DNA of 64,000 nucleotides from Hyphomicrobiales bacterium (GTDB lineage Bacteria > Pseudomonadota > Alphaproteobacteria > Rhizobiales > Rhizobiaceae): NCBI GenBank assembly GCA_017305935.1, contig JAFKJU010000023.1, positions 55,048 through 119,047 of the forward strand. Direction: 5' to 3'. How positions within the stretch are numbered: position 1 is the stretch's first letter; each line of letters starts with the position of its first letter. The notes beneath the pieces were generated by a model. It had not been told where the DNA came from and searched no databases. It worked only from the letters and a program-made list of their open reading frames with translations. Below, in pieces: positions 50,500-59,418 of this stretch. The position numbers and the translations under genes were made by a program.

Positions 50500-51357
50500 T
50501 CAATCCTTTCCGAGAAGACCCTGCGGCCGCAGGGCGAGAATGAGGAGGAAAACGAGGTGCCCGGCAAGGATCCCGAAGCCGGGATCGATGCGGAAACCGA
50601 TCGACTGGCTGACGCCGAGCACCATGGCCCCGAAAAATGCCCCCCAGATCGAACCCATGCCGCCGATGATCACGGCCTCGAAGGCATAGATGAGCTGAAA
50701 GGCGCCATCGGCCGGCGCCACCGTCGCCCGCATCGACTGGAAGACGGCGGCGAAACCGAGGATCGCCACCGCGACGGCGGTCGCGCCCGCATACGCGGCC
50801 TTCGGATCGACCCCGGTCAGCGCGGCGGCCTCGACATCGGCCGAAGCCGCCCGCAGCGCCCGGCCGAAGCGGGTATAGCGCAAGGTCGCGTCGAGCCCGC
50901 CCGTCAGCGCCGTCGCAGTGACGAGCACGATCACCGGCAGCACGCCGACATACAGCGTCCCGAACTGGTATGAGGCCTGGGCAAGGCCGCCGGCGTGCAG
51001 CGAGCGTGTATCGGCCGACCAGACTTGCAGCATGGCGTTCTGCAGCGCCACCGACAGGCCGAAGGTGGCGATCAGCGACGGCAGCGGATCGGCGCCGACG
51101 ACCCGGTTGAGAATCAGCCGCTGCAGAAGCAGGCCGAGGATCGCCCCGAGCGCGACCAGCGCGACCAGAACCGACCAGGGGCTCAGGGAAAAAGCCGATG
51201 CGATGCTGATGCCGGTAAGCGCCAGCAGGATCATCAGATCGCCATGGGTGATGTTGACGATGCGCATGACGCCGAACATCAGCGCCATGCCGAGCGCGTA
51301 CTGGGCGTAGAGACCGCCGAGCAATATGCCCTGGACGATGCCGTCAAGCCACTGCAT
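50500..51357 (-). CDS. Branched-chain-type ABC permease (LivH), operon B
   Basis: A 285-residue permease beginning MQWLDGIVQGILLGGLYAQYALGMALMFGVMRIVNITHGDL and containing YAFEAVIIGGMGSIWGAFFGA, the LivH signature. It overlaps the LivF gene by 14 bases. It is the paralogue of the operon A protein at 39081. Confidence 0.93.
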   Translation of the reverse strand: MQWLDGIVQGILLGGLYAQYALGMALMFGVMRIVNITHGDLMILLALTGISIASAFSLSPWSVLVALVALGAILGLLLQRLILNRVVGADPLPSLIATFGLSVALQNAMLQVWSADTRSLHAGGLAQASYQFGTLYVGVLPVIVLVTATALTGGLDATLRYTRFGRALRAASADVEAAALTGVDPKAAYAGATAVAVAILGFAAVFQSMRATVAPADGAFQLIYAFEAVIIGGMGSIWGAFFGAMVLGVSQSIGFRIDPGFGILAGHLVFLLILALRPQGLLGKD

Positions 51358-52072
51358 GAACGCCTCCGAAATACGCCTCGCCGATCGCCTCGCGCGAGAT
51401 CTGCGCCGAAACCCCCGTCAGACTGACGCGGCCCTCGAGCATGCAATAGAGCCGGTCGGACGACGAACGCGCCAGGCCGACATCCTGCTCGACCAGCACG
51501 ATGGCGGTGCCGCCGGAGGATATGGAGGGAATCGACTGATAGATTTCCCGGACGACCTTGGGCGCCAGGCCGAGACTGATCTCGTCGCAGAGAAGCAGGC
51601 GCGGCTGGTTGAGCAGCGCGCGGGCGATCGCCACCATCTGCTGCTGCCCGCCCGACAGCGATTGAACCGGGACCGCCTGCTTGTCGCGCAGGATGGGAAA
51701 CAGGTCGTAGACCCTTTCGAGCGTCCAGGGCGTCCCTTTCGGCGCGGCCGCATGATCGATCGCCACCTTGAGATTGTCGAGGACCGACATGCCGGCGAAG
51801 AGGCGCCGTCCCTCGGGCACGATCGCGACGCCGGAGGCGACCATGCGGTTCGGCCTGTGACCGCCGACCGGCCGTCCCTCGAGACGAACCATGTCCGGGG
51901 CCACGCGCAACAGGCCCATGATGGATTTCAGCAGGGTGGATTTTCCCGCCCCGTTCGCGCCGATCAGGGCCACGACCTCGCCGTGGCCGATCTCGAAATC
52001 GATGCCGTAGAGCGCCTGGAAATCGCCGTAGCGCGCCACCAGGCCATGCGTGGACAAAAGCGTGTCGCTCAT
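51344..52072 (-). CDS. ABC ATPase (LivF type), operon B
   Basis: A 242-residue ATPase with Walker A GANGAGKSTLLKSIMG, signature QSLSGGQQQMVAIARAL, Walker B LLLCDEISLGLAP and VLVEQDVGLA. The ATG at 52072 overlaps the LivG stop by four bases; the frame is open further inside livG. It couples ATP hydrolysis to uptake in the operon B importer. Confidence 0.93.
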   Translation of the reverse strand: MSDTLLSTHGLVARYGDFQALYGIDFEIGHGEVVALIGANGAGKSTLLKSIMGLLRVAPDMVRLEGRPVGGHRPNRMVASGVAIVPEGRRLFAGMSVLDNLKVAIDHAAAPKGTPWTLERVYDLFPILRDKQAVPVQSLSGGQQQMVAIARALLNQPRLLLCDEISLGLAPKVVREIYQSIPSISSGGTAIVLVEQDVGLARSSSDRLYCMLEGRVSLTGVSAQISREAIGEAYFGGVHAVA

Positions 52073-52797
52073 CCCTCGATCCCCATGTAAACCCGCCTGA
52101 CTTCCGCATCCTGGATCACGTCGGCAGGGGCGCCCTCGGCGATCTTCTCGCCGAAATTCAGGACCATCATCCGATCCGCGACCGCGAGCAGCGCATGCAG
52201 CACATGCTCGATCCAGACGATGGTGATGCCGCGATCGCGGATGCGGCGGATGAGCTTGACGAGCGCCTGGCCCTCCTCGTCGGTGAGGCCGCCGGCGATC
52301 TCGTCGAGCAGCAGCAGTTTCGGCGCCGATGCCAGCGCGCGCGCCAGTTCCAGCCGCTTGCGGTCGAGAAGCGTCAGCGAGCCGGCAGACCGGTTCGCCT
52401 TGTCGATGAGTTCGCAATCGCGCAGGATCTGTGCGCAGAAGGAATAGCTTTCAGCTTCCGTCTTGCCGCCGCCGAACGAGGCGGCGACGAGCAGATTCTC
52501 GAAGGTGGTCATGCCGACATAGGGGCGCGGGATCTGATAGGTGCGGCCGATGCCGATCCGGCAGCGCCGGTTGGACGGCTGGCCGACCAGCGACTGGCCG
52601 TCGAATATCAGTTCGCCGCCGTCGATGCGCAGGTCGCCGCTGACGAGATTGAACAGCGTCGTCTTACCCGCGCCGTTCGGTCCCAATATCCCAAGTACCT
52701 CGCCGGCGCGAACGTCGAAGCTGACATCCTGCACGACGCGAAGCGCGCCAAAGGCTTTGTTCAGCCCCCTGGCTTCCAGAAGAATGCTGTTTGCCAT
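52069..52797 (-). CDS. ABC ATPase (LivG type), operon B
   Basis: A 242-residue ATPase: Walker A GPNGAGKTTLFNLVSG, the LTLLDRKRLELARAL signature stretch, Walker B LLLLDEIAGGL and WIEHVLHAL. GGAGGAGC precedes the ATG at 52797, which is better placed than the ATG seven codons earlier. It is the second ATPase of the operon B importer. Confidence 0.93.
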   Translation of the reverse strand: MANSILLEARGLNKAFGALRVVQDVSFDVRAGEVLGILGPNGAGKTTLFNLVSGDLRIDGGELIFDGQSLVGQPSNRRCRIGIGRTYQIPRPYVGMTTFENLLVAASFGGGKTEAESYSFCAQILRDCELIDKANRSAGSLTLLDRKRLELARALASAPKLLLLDEIAGGLTDEEGQALVKLIRRIRDRGITIVWIEHVLHALLAVADRMMVLNFGEKIAEGAPADVIQDAEVRRVYMGIEG

Positions 52798-52905
52798 GCT
52801 CCTCCGTTCCCCTTGCAACTGCCGGCGCGGCTTTCTTGATTGCCGCTGCCGGCCGATCAGTGTCGCCGGCTCGATGCGTCGAGCAAGGCGCTTGCGGCGA
52901 CCTCG

Positions 52906-54207
52906 TCAGGCCGCCGACCAGGGCATGATCTTCATCTTCTGTTCGGGTTCGAAGAGCTTGCTGACGGCATTGTCGACGATCTTCAGGTCATAAGGCCATT
53001 TCTCGCCCTTGACCCACTGCCCGCCGAAGATGGGTGTGGTCGAGACGTTCTTGTGCGGACCGGAAGAAAAATCGACCGGACCGACGACGGTCTGGAGCTT
53101 GGTCGCCACGAGAGCGTCGCGAATGGAGCCGCGATCCAACGGGTTGGAGGCGCGCTTCAACACATCGAGCGCGACCTCGAAGAGCGCGTGGCTGTACCCC
53201 AGCGGCTGCGTCCACTGCTTCTTGGTTTCGCCTTCCCATCGATCGGCGATCTCGCGGCTCGTCGAGCCGTCGATCGTGGACTTGAACGGGAATGCCGGCG
53301 TCCACCACACTTCCGAGGACATGCCGTCGCCGAGCGGCCCCATCGCCTGCACGCCGGAGGGGAAAAGCAGCGCCGCAGCCACCGTCACCGCTTTCGGCTT
53401 GTAGCCCTGCTGGGCGCACTGGTTGACGAAGGTCTTCAGGTCGTCGGGATAAGTGATGCCGCCGATGATCTCGCAGCCGGCCTGCTTGAAGGCGTTGATC
53501 TGGGCGGTATAATCGTTGGTGCGCGGCTGGAAGAAGCCGGGAACGGTGATCTCGAAGCCGGCTTTCTGCGTCGGCGCGGGGAGACCGTAGTCGTTGTTGC
53601 CCCAGGTCTCGCCGTCGGCGTTCTGCGGAAACAGCATGCCGACCTTGCGATTGGTGTCGAGGGTGTTCCACAGGCCGACGAAGGTGTTGAGCGCCTCGTC
53701 AAGGCCCCAGAAGAAATGGTAGGTCCAGTTGAACGGCTTGTCCTTGCCGCCACGCGGAAAGATGACCGCCTGCCAGGGCGCGCCGGTCGATAGGCAGGGG
53801 CATTCGTAAAGCTCGGCCTGATCCGCCGCGGGGCTGACCGTATCCGTCGTCGAGGCCGGCAGCACCATGTGCACCTCCTGATTGAGGATCAGGTCCCCGG
53901 CCACCTCCGCCGCCCGGTTCGGGTCGGACTGGCTGTCGCGCATCAGGATCTCGATGTCGAAATGGCCGGCGGGCGTGTCGATGCCGTTCTTCAGCGCTTC
54001 CTTGACCTTGGCCAGCGCCCAGCCGTCCGTTTCACCGAACAGCGCCAGCGGCCCCGTCGCCGGGGTCACGAAGCCCAGCTTGATCGTGCCGGCGGATTGC
54101 GCGCGCGCCACCAGCGGCGCACTGAGCGCCGAAGCAGCAACCGAAGCGCCGATGCCCTTCAGCACCGTGCGGCGCGACGGGTATGAGAATCCGTTCAGGT
54201 CCACCAT
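52906..54207 (-). CDS. ABC substrate-binding protein (LivK type), operon B, Tat signal
   Basis: A 433-residue periplasmic-binding protein. The Tat-type signal reads YPSRRTVLKGIGASVAASALSAPLVARAQS, then IKLGFVTPATGPLALFGETD and RDSQSDPNRAAEVAGDLIL. GGAGGAG precedes the ATG at 54207. It is paralogous to the operon A protein at 41442 but diverged in the pocket-lining stretches, so it probably binds a related yet different aromatic or alcohol substrate. Confidence 0.93.
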   Translation of the reverse strand: MVDLNGFSYPSRRTVLKGIGASVAASALSAPLVARAQSAGTIKLGFVTPATGPLALFGETDGWALAKVKEALKNGIDTPAGHFDIEILMRDSQSDPNRAAEVAGDLILNQEVHMVLPASTTDTVSPAADQAELYECPCLSTGAPWQAVIFPRGGKDKPFNWTYHFFWGLDEALNTFVGLWNTLDTNRKVGMLFPQNADGETWGNNDYGLPAPTQKAGFEITVPGFFQPRTNDYTAQINAFKQAGCEIIGGITYPDDLKTFVNQCAQQGYKPKAVTVAAALLFPSGVQAMGPLGDGMSSEVWWTPAFPFKSTIDGSTSREIADRWEGETKKQWTQPLGYSHALFEVALDVLKRASNPLDRGSIRDALVATKLQTVVGPVDFSSGPHKNVSTTPIFGGQWVKGEKWPYDLKIVDNAVSKLFEPEQKMKIMPWSAA

Positions 54208-54274
54208 AGTCTCCTCCCTGTGGTCGAACATGTCATGCCATGATGATCGGCCGCTCCTGCCGGCCGCCATCGGG

Positions 54275-55093
54275 TCATTTGATGCGGTGCATCGAGCCCC
54301 CGTCGATGACCATCTGGCTCCCCGTGACATAGGACGAGCACGGCGAGGCCAGGTAGAGGGCAAGGCCCTTGATGTCCTCGGGGTCGCCGATCCTGCCGAT
54401 CAGCGACTGCTCTTCGAATGCCTTGCGATCCGCCGGTATCTTCAGACGCCCGCCGGCAATGTTGGTCATGAACGGACCGGGCGAAATGCAGTTGACAAGG
54501 ATGCCGAAGACGCCGAGTTCCATCGCCATCTGTCGAACGAAGTGATCGACGCCGGCCTTGGCCGGCATGTAGGGCGTTCCGACGATCGCTTCGTTGATCT
54601 GGCCGGCGATCGAGGATGTGACGATGATGCGGCCGCCTCCGGTCGCCTTCATGTGGCGCGCGGCATGTTTCACCGTCGTATAGACCGATGTCAGATTGAC
54701 TTCGATCACCCGGTCCCAATGATGATCATCGAGCACGTCGATGGCGCCGTCAGGAATGCGCGCGCCGGTCGTCGACAGAAAACCGGGGCCGGCATCGATG
54801 CCGGCATTGGCGAAGACGACGTCGATGCGTCCATGGCGCTGCGCGACCGCGTCGAACGCCTCCGCCATACGCAGGCGGTCGGCGACGTCGACAGCCTGGC
54901 CCCAGACCTGTGCGCCGTTGCGCCCCAGTTCGGCCACGACCGCGTCGAGCTGGGCGGAATTCAGATCGAAAATGCACACGCGTGCGCCATGTTCGGCCAT
55001 CACTTCCGCATAGGCGCGTCCTATGCCGCTGGCGCCACCCGTAACGATGACGGATTTGCCGCGAACGTCGAACATCTCCTGTAAATTCGCCAT
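54275..55093 (-). CDS. SDR family oxidoreductase
   Basis: A 272-residue short-chain dehydrogenase: cofactor motif VTGGASGIGRAYAEVM, NAGIDAG, Ser in TSSIAGQ, YMPAKAGVDHFVRQ with Tyr and Lys, and the C-terminal VTGSQMVIDGGSMHRI. GGAGGAAGG precedes the ATG at 55093. It is the first gene of operon B and has a LysR-box-like palindrome about 75 bases upstream. It oxidises an alcohol or reduces a ketone in the same pathway. Confidence 0.92.
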   Translation of the reverse strand: MANLQEMFDVRGKSVIVTGGASGIGRAYAEVMAEHGARVCIFDLNSAQLDAVVAELGRNGAQVWGQAVDVADRLRMAEAFDAVAQRHGRIDVVFANAGIDAGPGFLSTTGARIPDGAIDVLDDHHWDRVIEVNLTSVYTTVKHAARHMKATGGGRIIVTSSIAGQINEAIVGTPYMPAKAGVDHFVRQMAMELGVFGILVNCISPGPFMTNIAGGRLKIPADRKAFEEQSLIGRIGDPEDIKGLALYLASPCSSYVTGSQMVIDGGSMHRIK

Positions 55094-55449
55094 GTCTGCC
55101 CTTCCTCCCATGGCAAAGCTAACAGCCTTCCGCCAGCGGTTTGATGATTTCTCGCGAGATTAATATATCGAAATGCTATGCAGCCAGCGCCCTTCCCGCG
55201 AAGTGGCCCGTGACGAATCACGGCTTGCGAGCAGTTGCGGGAGAGATCGAGATAGCGGTGGAAATCGTCTTCGAAACGCGGCGACGAACCTGCAACACGA
55301 TGCGGCCACGCTCACCGGTAAAACAGGCCAAGTTTTACGTCGCCAGACGGCAGGGCGTTCGCGCGGGAACGGCCAAGCTCACATAGGCGGCTTGCACCGC
55401 CGCCGGCGCATTGCCGGCTTGGGTTCGGACGGGATGCGCCGCGAGATTA
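55094..55449. other. Intergenic region between operon B and GMC gene
   Basis: About 355 bases that hold the operon B promoter region and, at 55166-55180, a LysR-box-like palindrome. A plus-strand frame at 55141-55386 exists but has no ribosome binding site and no recognisable protein, so I call no gene. Confidence 0.45.
55166..55180. promoter_or_regulatory. LysR-box-like site upstream of operon B
   Basis: ATATC-GAAAT-GCTAT differs from the perfect palindrome ATAGC-GGAAT-GCTAT at 34289 in only two positions. It lies upstream of the SDR gene that starts operon B, suggesting control by LysR-1 or LysR-2. Confidence 0.55.
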
Positions 55450-57069
55450 TCACTCTGCGCGTAAAATAGCCTCGGCTGCTTTCTCGGCAATCATGATGAC
55501 GGGCGAATTGGTGTTGCCCGAAACGATCGTCGGCATGATCGAGGCGTCGACGACGCGCAACTTTTCCAGCCCGTGCACGCGCAACACCGAATCCACCACC
55601 GCCATCGGATCGCTTCCCATCTTGCAGGTGCCGACGGGGTGGAAGATCGTCGTGGCGATATCGCCGGCGCGGCGAATGAGGTCTTCGTCGCTCTGGTATT
55701 CCCGTCCGGGAAGCATCTCCTGCGGACGGAAACGGGAGATCGCCTGGGTTTCCATCAATCGACGCGCATGGCGGATGGCGCGGGCCGCCAGCAGCCGGTC
55801 GCCTGGCGTCGAGAGGTAGTTGGGCCGGATTTCCGGGGCCGTCGTGACATCCTTCGTCGTCACATGCACGGTGCCGCGACTTTCCGGGCGCAGATTGCAG
55901 ACCGAAACGGTTACAGCGGGATAGCGATGCAGGGGTTCGCCCAGCCGGTCGGTGCTAAGCGGCTGGACGTGATATTCGAGATCCGCCGTCGCCACCGCCG
56001 GATCGCTCCTGGCGAAAATGCCCAGCTGACTCGGGGCCATGGAAAGGGGGCCGGACCGGCGGATCGCATATTGCAGGCCCATGCCGGCGCGGCTGAAGAG
56101 ATTGTGATAGATCTGGTTCAATGTGCGCGCGCCCTCGATCTTGAAGACGGTGCGGATCTGCAGGTGGTCCTGCAGGTTTTCGCCGACGCCGGGCAGCGCA
56201 TGATGAATGGGAATGCCAAGCGCCGAAAGGACTTCCGGCCGGCCGACACCTGACAGTTCCAGGAGTTTCGGCGAGTTGATCGCGCCGGCCGCCAGCACCA
56301 CCTCGCGTGTGGCGCGCGCCATGCAGGCGCGGCCAGCGCGGCGGAAACGCACGCCGGCTACCGCCTTGCCGTCGAATTCCAGCCGCTCGGTCTCCGCGCC
56401 GGTCAACACGCGCAGGTTCGGCCGCTTCATCGCCGGGCGCAGGAAGGCCTTGGTCGTGTTCCAGCGCAGGCCGCCCTTCTGGTTGACCTCGAAATAACCG
56501 GATCCCTCATTGTCGCCCCCGTTGAAGTCCTCGGTCTTGGGGATGCCGAGTTCCTCGGCCGCATCGCGAAAGGCATCGAGGATCGGCCAGGACAATCGCT
56601 GCCGCTCGACGCGCCATTCGCCGCCGGCGCCGTGCAGGGCCGATCGGCCGCGATAATTGTCCTCAGACTTCAGGAACCATGGCAGAACATCGTCCCAACC
56701 CCAGCCGGCATTGCCCGCCTGCCGCCAGGCATCGTAATCGGCGGCCTGCCCGCGCATATAGATCATGCCATTGATGGAAGAGCAGCCGCCCAGCACCTTG
56801 CCACGCGGATAGTTCAAGGCGCGGCCGTTAAGGCCGGCCTCCGCCGCCGTCTTCATCATCCAGTCGGTGCGTGGATTGCCCATGCAGTAGAGATAGCCGA
56901 TCGGCACATGCACCCAGTGATAGCGATCCGAGCCGCCGGCCTCGAGCAGCAACACCCGGTTTTTCGGATCCGCCGAAAGCCGGTTTGCGAGCACACAGCC
57001 GGCCGATCCGGCGCCCACGACGATAAAATCGTAAACGCCGTCATCCAGCGGTGCCTCACTCATGGACAT
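55450..57069 (-). CDS. GMC family oxidoreductase (choline dehydrogenase-like)
   Basis: A 539-residue flavoprotein without a signal peptide: FAD motif [46 protein letters not shown] (GMC signature 1), [15 protein letters not shown] (signature 2) and the C-terminal [10 protein letters not shown] plus [14 protein letters not shown]. It oxidises an alcohol to the aldehyde or acid. GGAGG lies four bases before the ATG at 57069; the ATG two codons later is the alternative. It ends just before the regulatory region of operon B and may be controlled separately. Confidence 0.92.
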   Translation of the reverse strand: MSMSEAPLDDGVYDFIVVGAGSAGCVLANRLSADPKNRVLLLEAGGSDRYHWVHVPIGYLYCMGNPRTDWMMKTAAEAGLNGRALNYPRGKVLGGCSSINGMIYMRGQAADYDAWRQAGNAGWGWDDVLPWFLKSEDNYRGRSALHGAGGEWRVERQRLSWPILDAFRDAAEELGIPKTEDFNGGDNEGSGYFEVNQKGGLRWNTTKAFLRPAMKRPNLRVLTGAETERLEFDGKAVAGVRFRRAGRACMARATREVVLAAGAINSPKLLELSGVGRPEVLSALGIPIHHALPGVGENLQDHLQIRTVFKIEGARTLNQIYHNLFSRAGMGLQYAIRRSGPLSMAPSQLGIFARSDPAVATADLEYHVQPLSTDRLGEPLHRYPAVTVSVCNLRPESRGTVHVTTKDVTTAPEIRPNYLSTPGDRLLAARAIRHARRLMETQAISRFRPQEMLPGREYQSDEDLIRRAGDIATTIFHPVGTCKMGSDPMAVVDSVLRVHGLEKLRVVDASIMPTIVSGNTNSPVIMIAEKAAEAILRAE

Positions 57070-57199
57070 GCCCCCTCCACTTCTCCTCAAAGACTTTGCA
57101 TCCAGGAAAAGCCGCCGGAACGACCGCATCGCTTGTGCAAAAGCCCTTGACAACCCGTAGCGGCGATTGGAGCGGCCGGCAAGACCGCGATCCGGTGGA

Positions 57200-57360
57200 C
57201 TATGTCGATAGCGGGGACGAATCGGAGCGGCCCGACCTTCTTTACATCCTCAGCAATTGGGTGATCTGGGTGTTCGCCCCAGGCGGGGCCGCTGCCCACC
57301 TATCTCGCATCCTTCATCGACATCCTGAAGGCGGAACTTTTGGAGTATGCCTGCCGAAAT
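57200..57360 (+). pseudogene. Possible remnant of a LysR regulator C terminus
   Basis: One frame reads [18 protein letters not shown] and another continues GPLPTYLASFIDILKAELLEYA. Joined across a one-base frame change they resemble the usual end of a LysR regulator (...L-x-DW-x-x-x-VFAPGG-x-LPTYLASFIDILKAEL). No upstream part of such a gene is present, so this would be a decayed 3' fragment. Confidence 0.35.
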
Positions 57361-57384
57361 ACACCGCCGGTTCCCAAGGCGGGA

Positions 57385-57404
57385 TCCCTCCCGAAAGGGA
57401 GGGA
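57385..57404 (-). terminator. Hairpin after the small secreted protein gene
   Basis: TCCCTCCC-GAAA-GGGAGGGA forms an 8-bp stem with a tetraloop 12 bases after the stop of the minus-strand gene at 57417. No clear T tract is seen. Confidence 0.45.
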
Positions 57405-57416
57405 GGAAATGGCAAA

Positions 57417-57695
57417 TCAGCGACAGACGCGAGTTTCCTTGACGATCACGCGACCGTGACGAACCATTTCGACTCGCTTGGTGCGGCAATTGGCGTGGCG
57501 CATGTGGCGGCGTTCCCGCTCGCGGCGCATTTCATGGCGTTCGTGGCGGTGCCAGCGGCGATCGCGGTAGTCGGCCCGTTCGTAGCTGCCGCCATCCTCG
57601 GTGGTGATGGTGAGTGACTGGGCCTTGACTGGAACGGCGCTCATGGTGCTTGCGCCGGCGAGGCTCGCCAGAATGACAAAAATAAAGCGTTTCAT
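57417..57695 (-). CDS. Small secreted His/Arg-rich protein, 92 aa
   Basis: A 92-residue protein with a signal peptide (MKRFIFVILASLAGASTMSAVPVKAQS) and a mature part very rich in Arg and His (DRRWHRHERHEMRRERERRHMRH), ending CRTKRVEMVRHGRVIVKETRVCR with two Cys that may form a disulfide. AGGAGA precedes the ATG at 57695. Function unknown; the basic His-rich tract could bind metals or anionic polymers in the periplasm. Confidence 0.75.
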   Translation of the reverse strand: MKRFIFVILASLAGASTMSAVPVKAQSLTITTEDGGSYERADYRDRRWHRHERHEMRRERERRHMRHANCRTKRVEMVRHGRVIVKETRVCR

Positions 57696-57800
57696 CGTCT
57701 TCTCCTGTTTGATTCCGGTCCCGAGATGCTCTGATCTGTCCATCAAGGTTCCAGGCACCGGGAGAACACGCGAAGCGCAATGATGGTTCCGCATCGGACT

Positions 57801-58481
57801 TCAGTCCGAAACCTCTTGGGACTTTGGACCGGGAGGCTGCGGCCAGCGCTCCAGCGCCGCGCGTCCGGCATCCGTCAAACCGTAGATGCCGCGGTCGAGC
57901 CGCTCGAACCAGCCATAGACGTTCGACGGCAGGATCTTCTCCGCTTCCGCCACCGCCGCCCGGACGTCGCGCAGGCGCAACGGCCCCACCGACAGCGCGG
58001 CCGCACACCTAAGCGCCTGCTGGCGATAGGCGGTCATCAGCGGCGCGCGCGTACTGCCGCCAAGCGCCGGATCGCCGCGCCGGTTGCGGTGCTCGCGCAT
58101 CAGACGCGAGCGCCGTTTCGGATTGGTGCGCGGCATCGGCGAAACCGAGGCGACGATGACATCGACATCGCCCGCATCGGAAACGCCGAGCATGCCGACG
58201 CCGAGCCGGCGGCAGAGATCGCGGTAACGCCTGTCCGCCTCGCGGCCCCTGCCCCGGGCCGAAATGCGCGCGGCAATCCACACCTCGTCCGACACCGTCG
58301 CCCGGTCGACGGCCTGCAGGATCAGTTCGAGATTGAAGCTGAGCTTGAGCTCGCAGACCACAACGACCGGCGGGTCGTCCTCGCTGAGGCCGACGAGGTC
58401 GCAACCGCCGACCTCGCCCTTGACGACATATCCCGCCTTTTCGAGAAAGCCTTTGACGGGCAGATAAAGCGATGTTTCCAT
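57801..58481 (-). CDS. DUF2161 family protein (PD-(D/E)XK nuclease-like)
   Basis: A 226-residue protein matching the DUF2161 layout: METSLYLPVKGFLEKAGYVVKGEVGGCDLVGL followed by VVVCELKLSFN, where the Asp and the E-x-K are the PD-(D/E)XK-type metal-binding residues. The C-terminal part is a winged-helix-like segment (GIYGLTDAGRAALERWP). The family is annotated as putative phosphodiesterase with no known role. It stands 20 bases downstream of the GntR gene on the same strand and may be cotranscribed. Confidence 0.85.
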   Translation of the reverse strand: METSLYLPVKGFLEKAGYVVKGEVGGCDLVGLSEDDPPVVVVCELKLSFNLELILQAVDRATVSDEVWIAARISARGRGREADRRYRDLCRRLGVGMLGVSDAGDVDVIVASVSPMPRTNPKRRSRLMREHRNRRGDPALGGSTRAPLMTAYRQQALRCAAALSVGPLRLRDVRAAVAEAEKILPSNVYGWFERLDRGIYGLTDAGRAALERWPQPPGPKSQEVSD

Positions 58482-58501
58482 GGCCGGCGCCTCTCCTGCC
58501 C

Positions 58502-59179
58502 TTACCGCGTCCGGATGCGCGGCAGGTGCTCCAGCAGCGAGCGGCAGGCGCCCATGATATGCTCGAAGACGAGGGTTCCGGCGCGCTCGACGTCGCGCGC
58601 CCGGCAGGCGTCGAGGATCTCGCGATGTTCCCGGTCGGCGATTTCCTTGCCCTGAGACAGAGCGAGCTGAATGCGCAGGAAGCGCTCCAGCCGATCGTTG
58701 ACCGAGCGGATGGTGCTGACGAGGAAGGGGCGTTCGGCGTCCTCGTAGAGGCAGCTATGGAATTGCCAGTTCAGCTCCGACCAGCGGGCGACATCCGTTT
58801 CCCGCGCGAATGTCTCGCAGAATTCCAGCGCGCGTGCCAGGGTCTTCTCGCGCATGTTGGGGATGGACAGCTTGATCGCCGAGGATTCGAGAATGGCGCG
58901 CACCTCGAAAATCTGCGCAAGTTCCGGGTCGGAAACGCTGGTGACGACAACGCCGCGGTTGCGGTGGAACTCCACCAGCCCTTCGGCCTCCAGCCGCTTC
59001 AACGCCTCGCGCACGGGGATCTTGCTGACGTTGAACAGGCGCGCCACGTCGTCCTGGCGGATCGGCTCGCCCTGGTCCAGCGATCCATCGGCAATGGCGT
59101 CGCGGATGAAGGTCAGGATGATGTCGGATGCACTCGGGGCCTTGCCGAGGTTCGGCACCTTCGCGGTTTCAAGCGGCAT
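58502..59179 (-). CDS. GntR family regulator, FCD (FadR) type
   Basis: A 225-residue regulator with an N-terminal winged helix (LDQGEPIRQDDVARLFNVSKIPVREALKRLEAEGLVEFHRNRGVVV) and a helical FCD ligand domain (EVRAILESSAIKLS, WSELNWQFHSCLYEDA, HREILDACRARDVERAGTLVFEHI), which usually binds a metal ion and an organic acid. AGGAG precedes the ATG at 59179. It diverges from the proline racemase-family operon, and two copies of ATCGT-AN-ACGAT-like operators stand in the gap. Confidence 0.92.
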   Translation of the reverse strand: MPLETAKVPNLGKAPSASDIILTFIRDAIADGSLDQGEPIRQDDVARLFNVSKIPVREALKRLEAEGLVEFHRNRGVVVTSVSDPELAQIFEVRAILESSAIKLSIPNMREKTLARALEFCETFARETDVARWSELNWQFHSCLYEDAERPFLVSTIRSVNDRLERFLRIQLALSQGKEIADREHREILDACRARDVERAGTLVFEHIMGACRSLLEHLPRIRTR

Positions 59180-59208
59180 GACGACTCCTGATCTCGGCCT
59201 GTTGGAAT

Positions 59209-59220
59209 ATCGTAGACGAT
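59209..59220. promoter_or_regulatory. GntR operator copy 1
   Basis: ATCGT-AG-ACGAT is a perfect 5-2-5 inverted repeat within AATATCGTAGACGATTTT, 30 bases upstream of the GntR start codon. The same AATATCGT..ACG core recurs at 59335, 126 bases away. Confidence 0.6.
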
Positions 59221-59334
59221 TTTGCCGGACGCTTCCAAGGCCTTCGACGAAAAGAGCGCGACCGCTGGACAAATCGCCGAAATCTGCCCTTGACGCCCAT
59301 CATGGATCCTATAGGTTTTCCGTCGCTAGAGAAT

Positions 59335-59346
59335 ATCGTATACGGT
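59335..59346. promoter_or_regulatory. GntR operator copy 2
   Basis: ATCGT-AT-ACGGT differs from a perfect inverted repeat at one base and shares AATATCGTA with copy 1. It lies about 73 bases before the racemase-family start. GntR/FadR-type regulators typically bind GTATAC-centred repeats like this. Confidence 0.6.
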
Positions 59347-59418
59347 TTACGATTGTCGGTGCGGAAAGCGCGATCGGGAACCACCTCAAGAACTTCCTCC
59401 CTCTGCAAGGACAGAACA

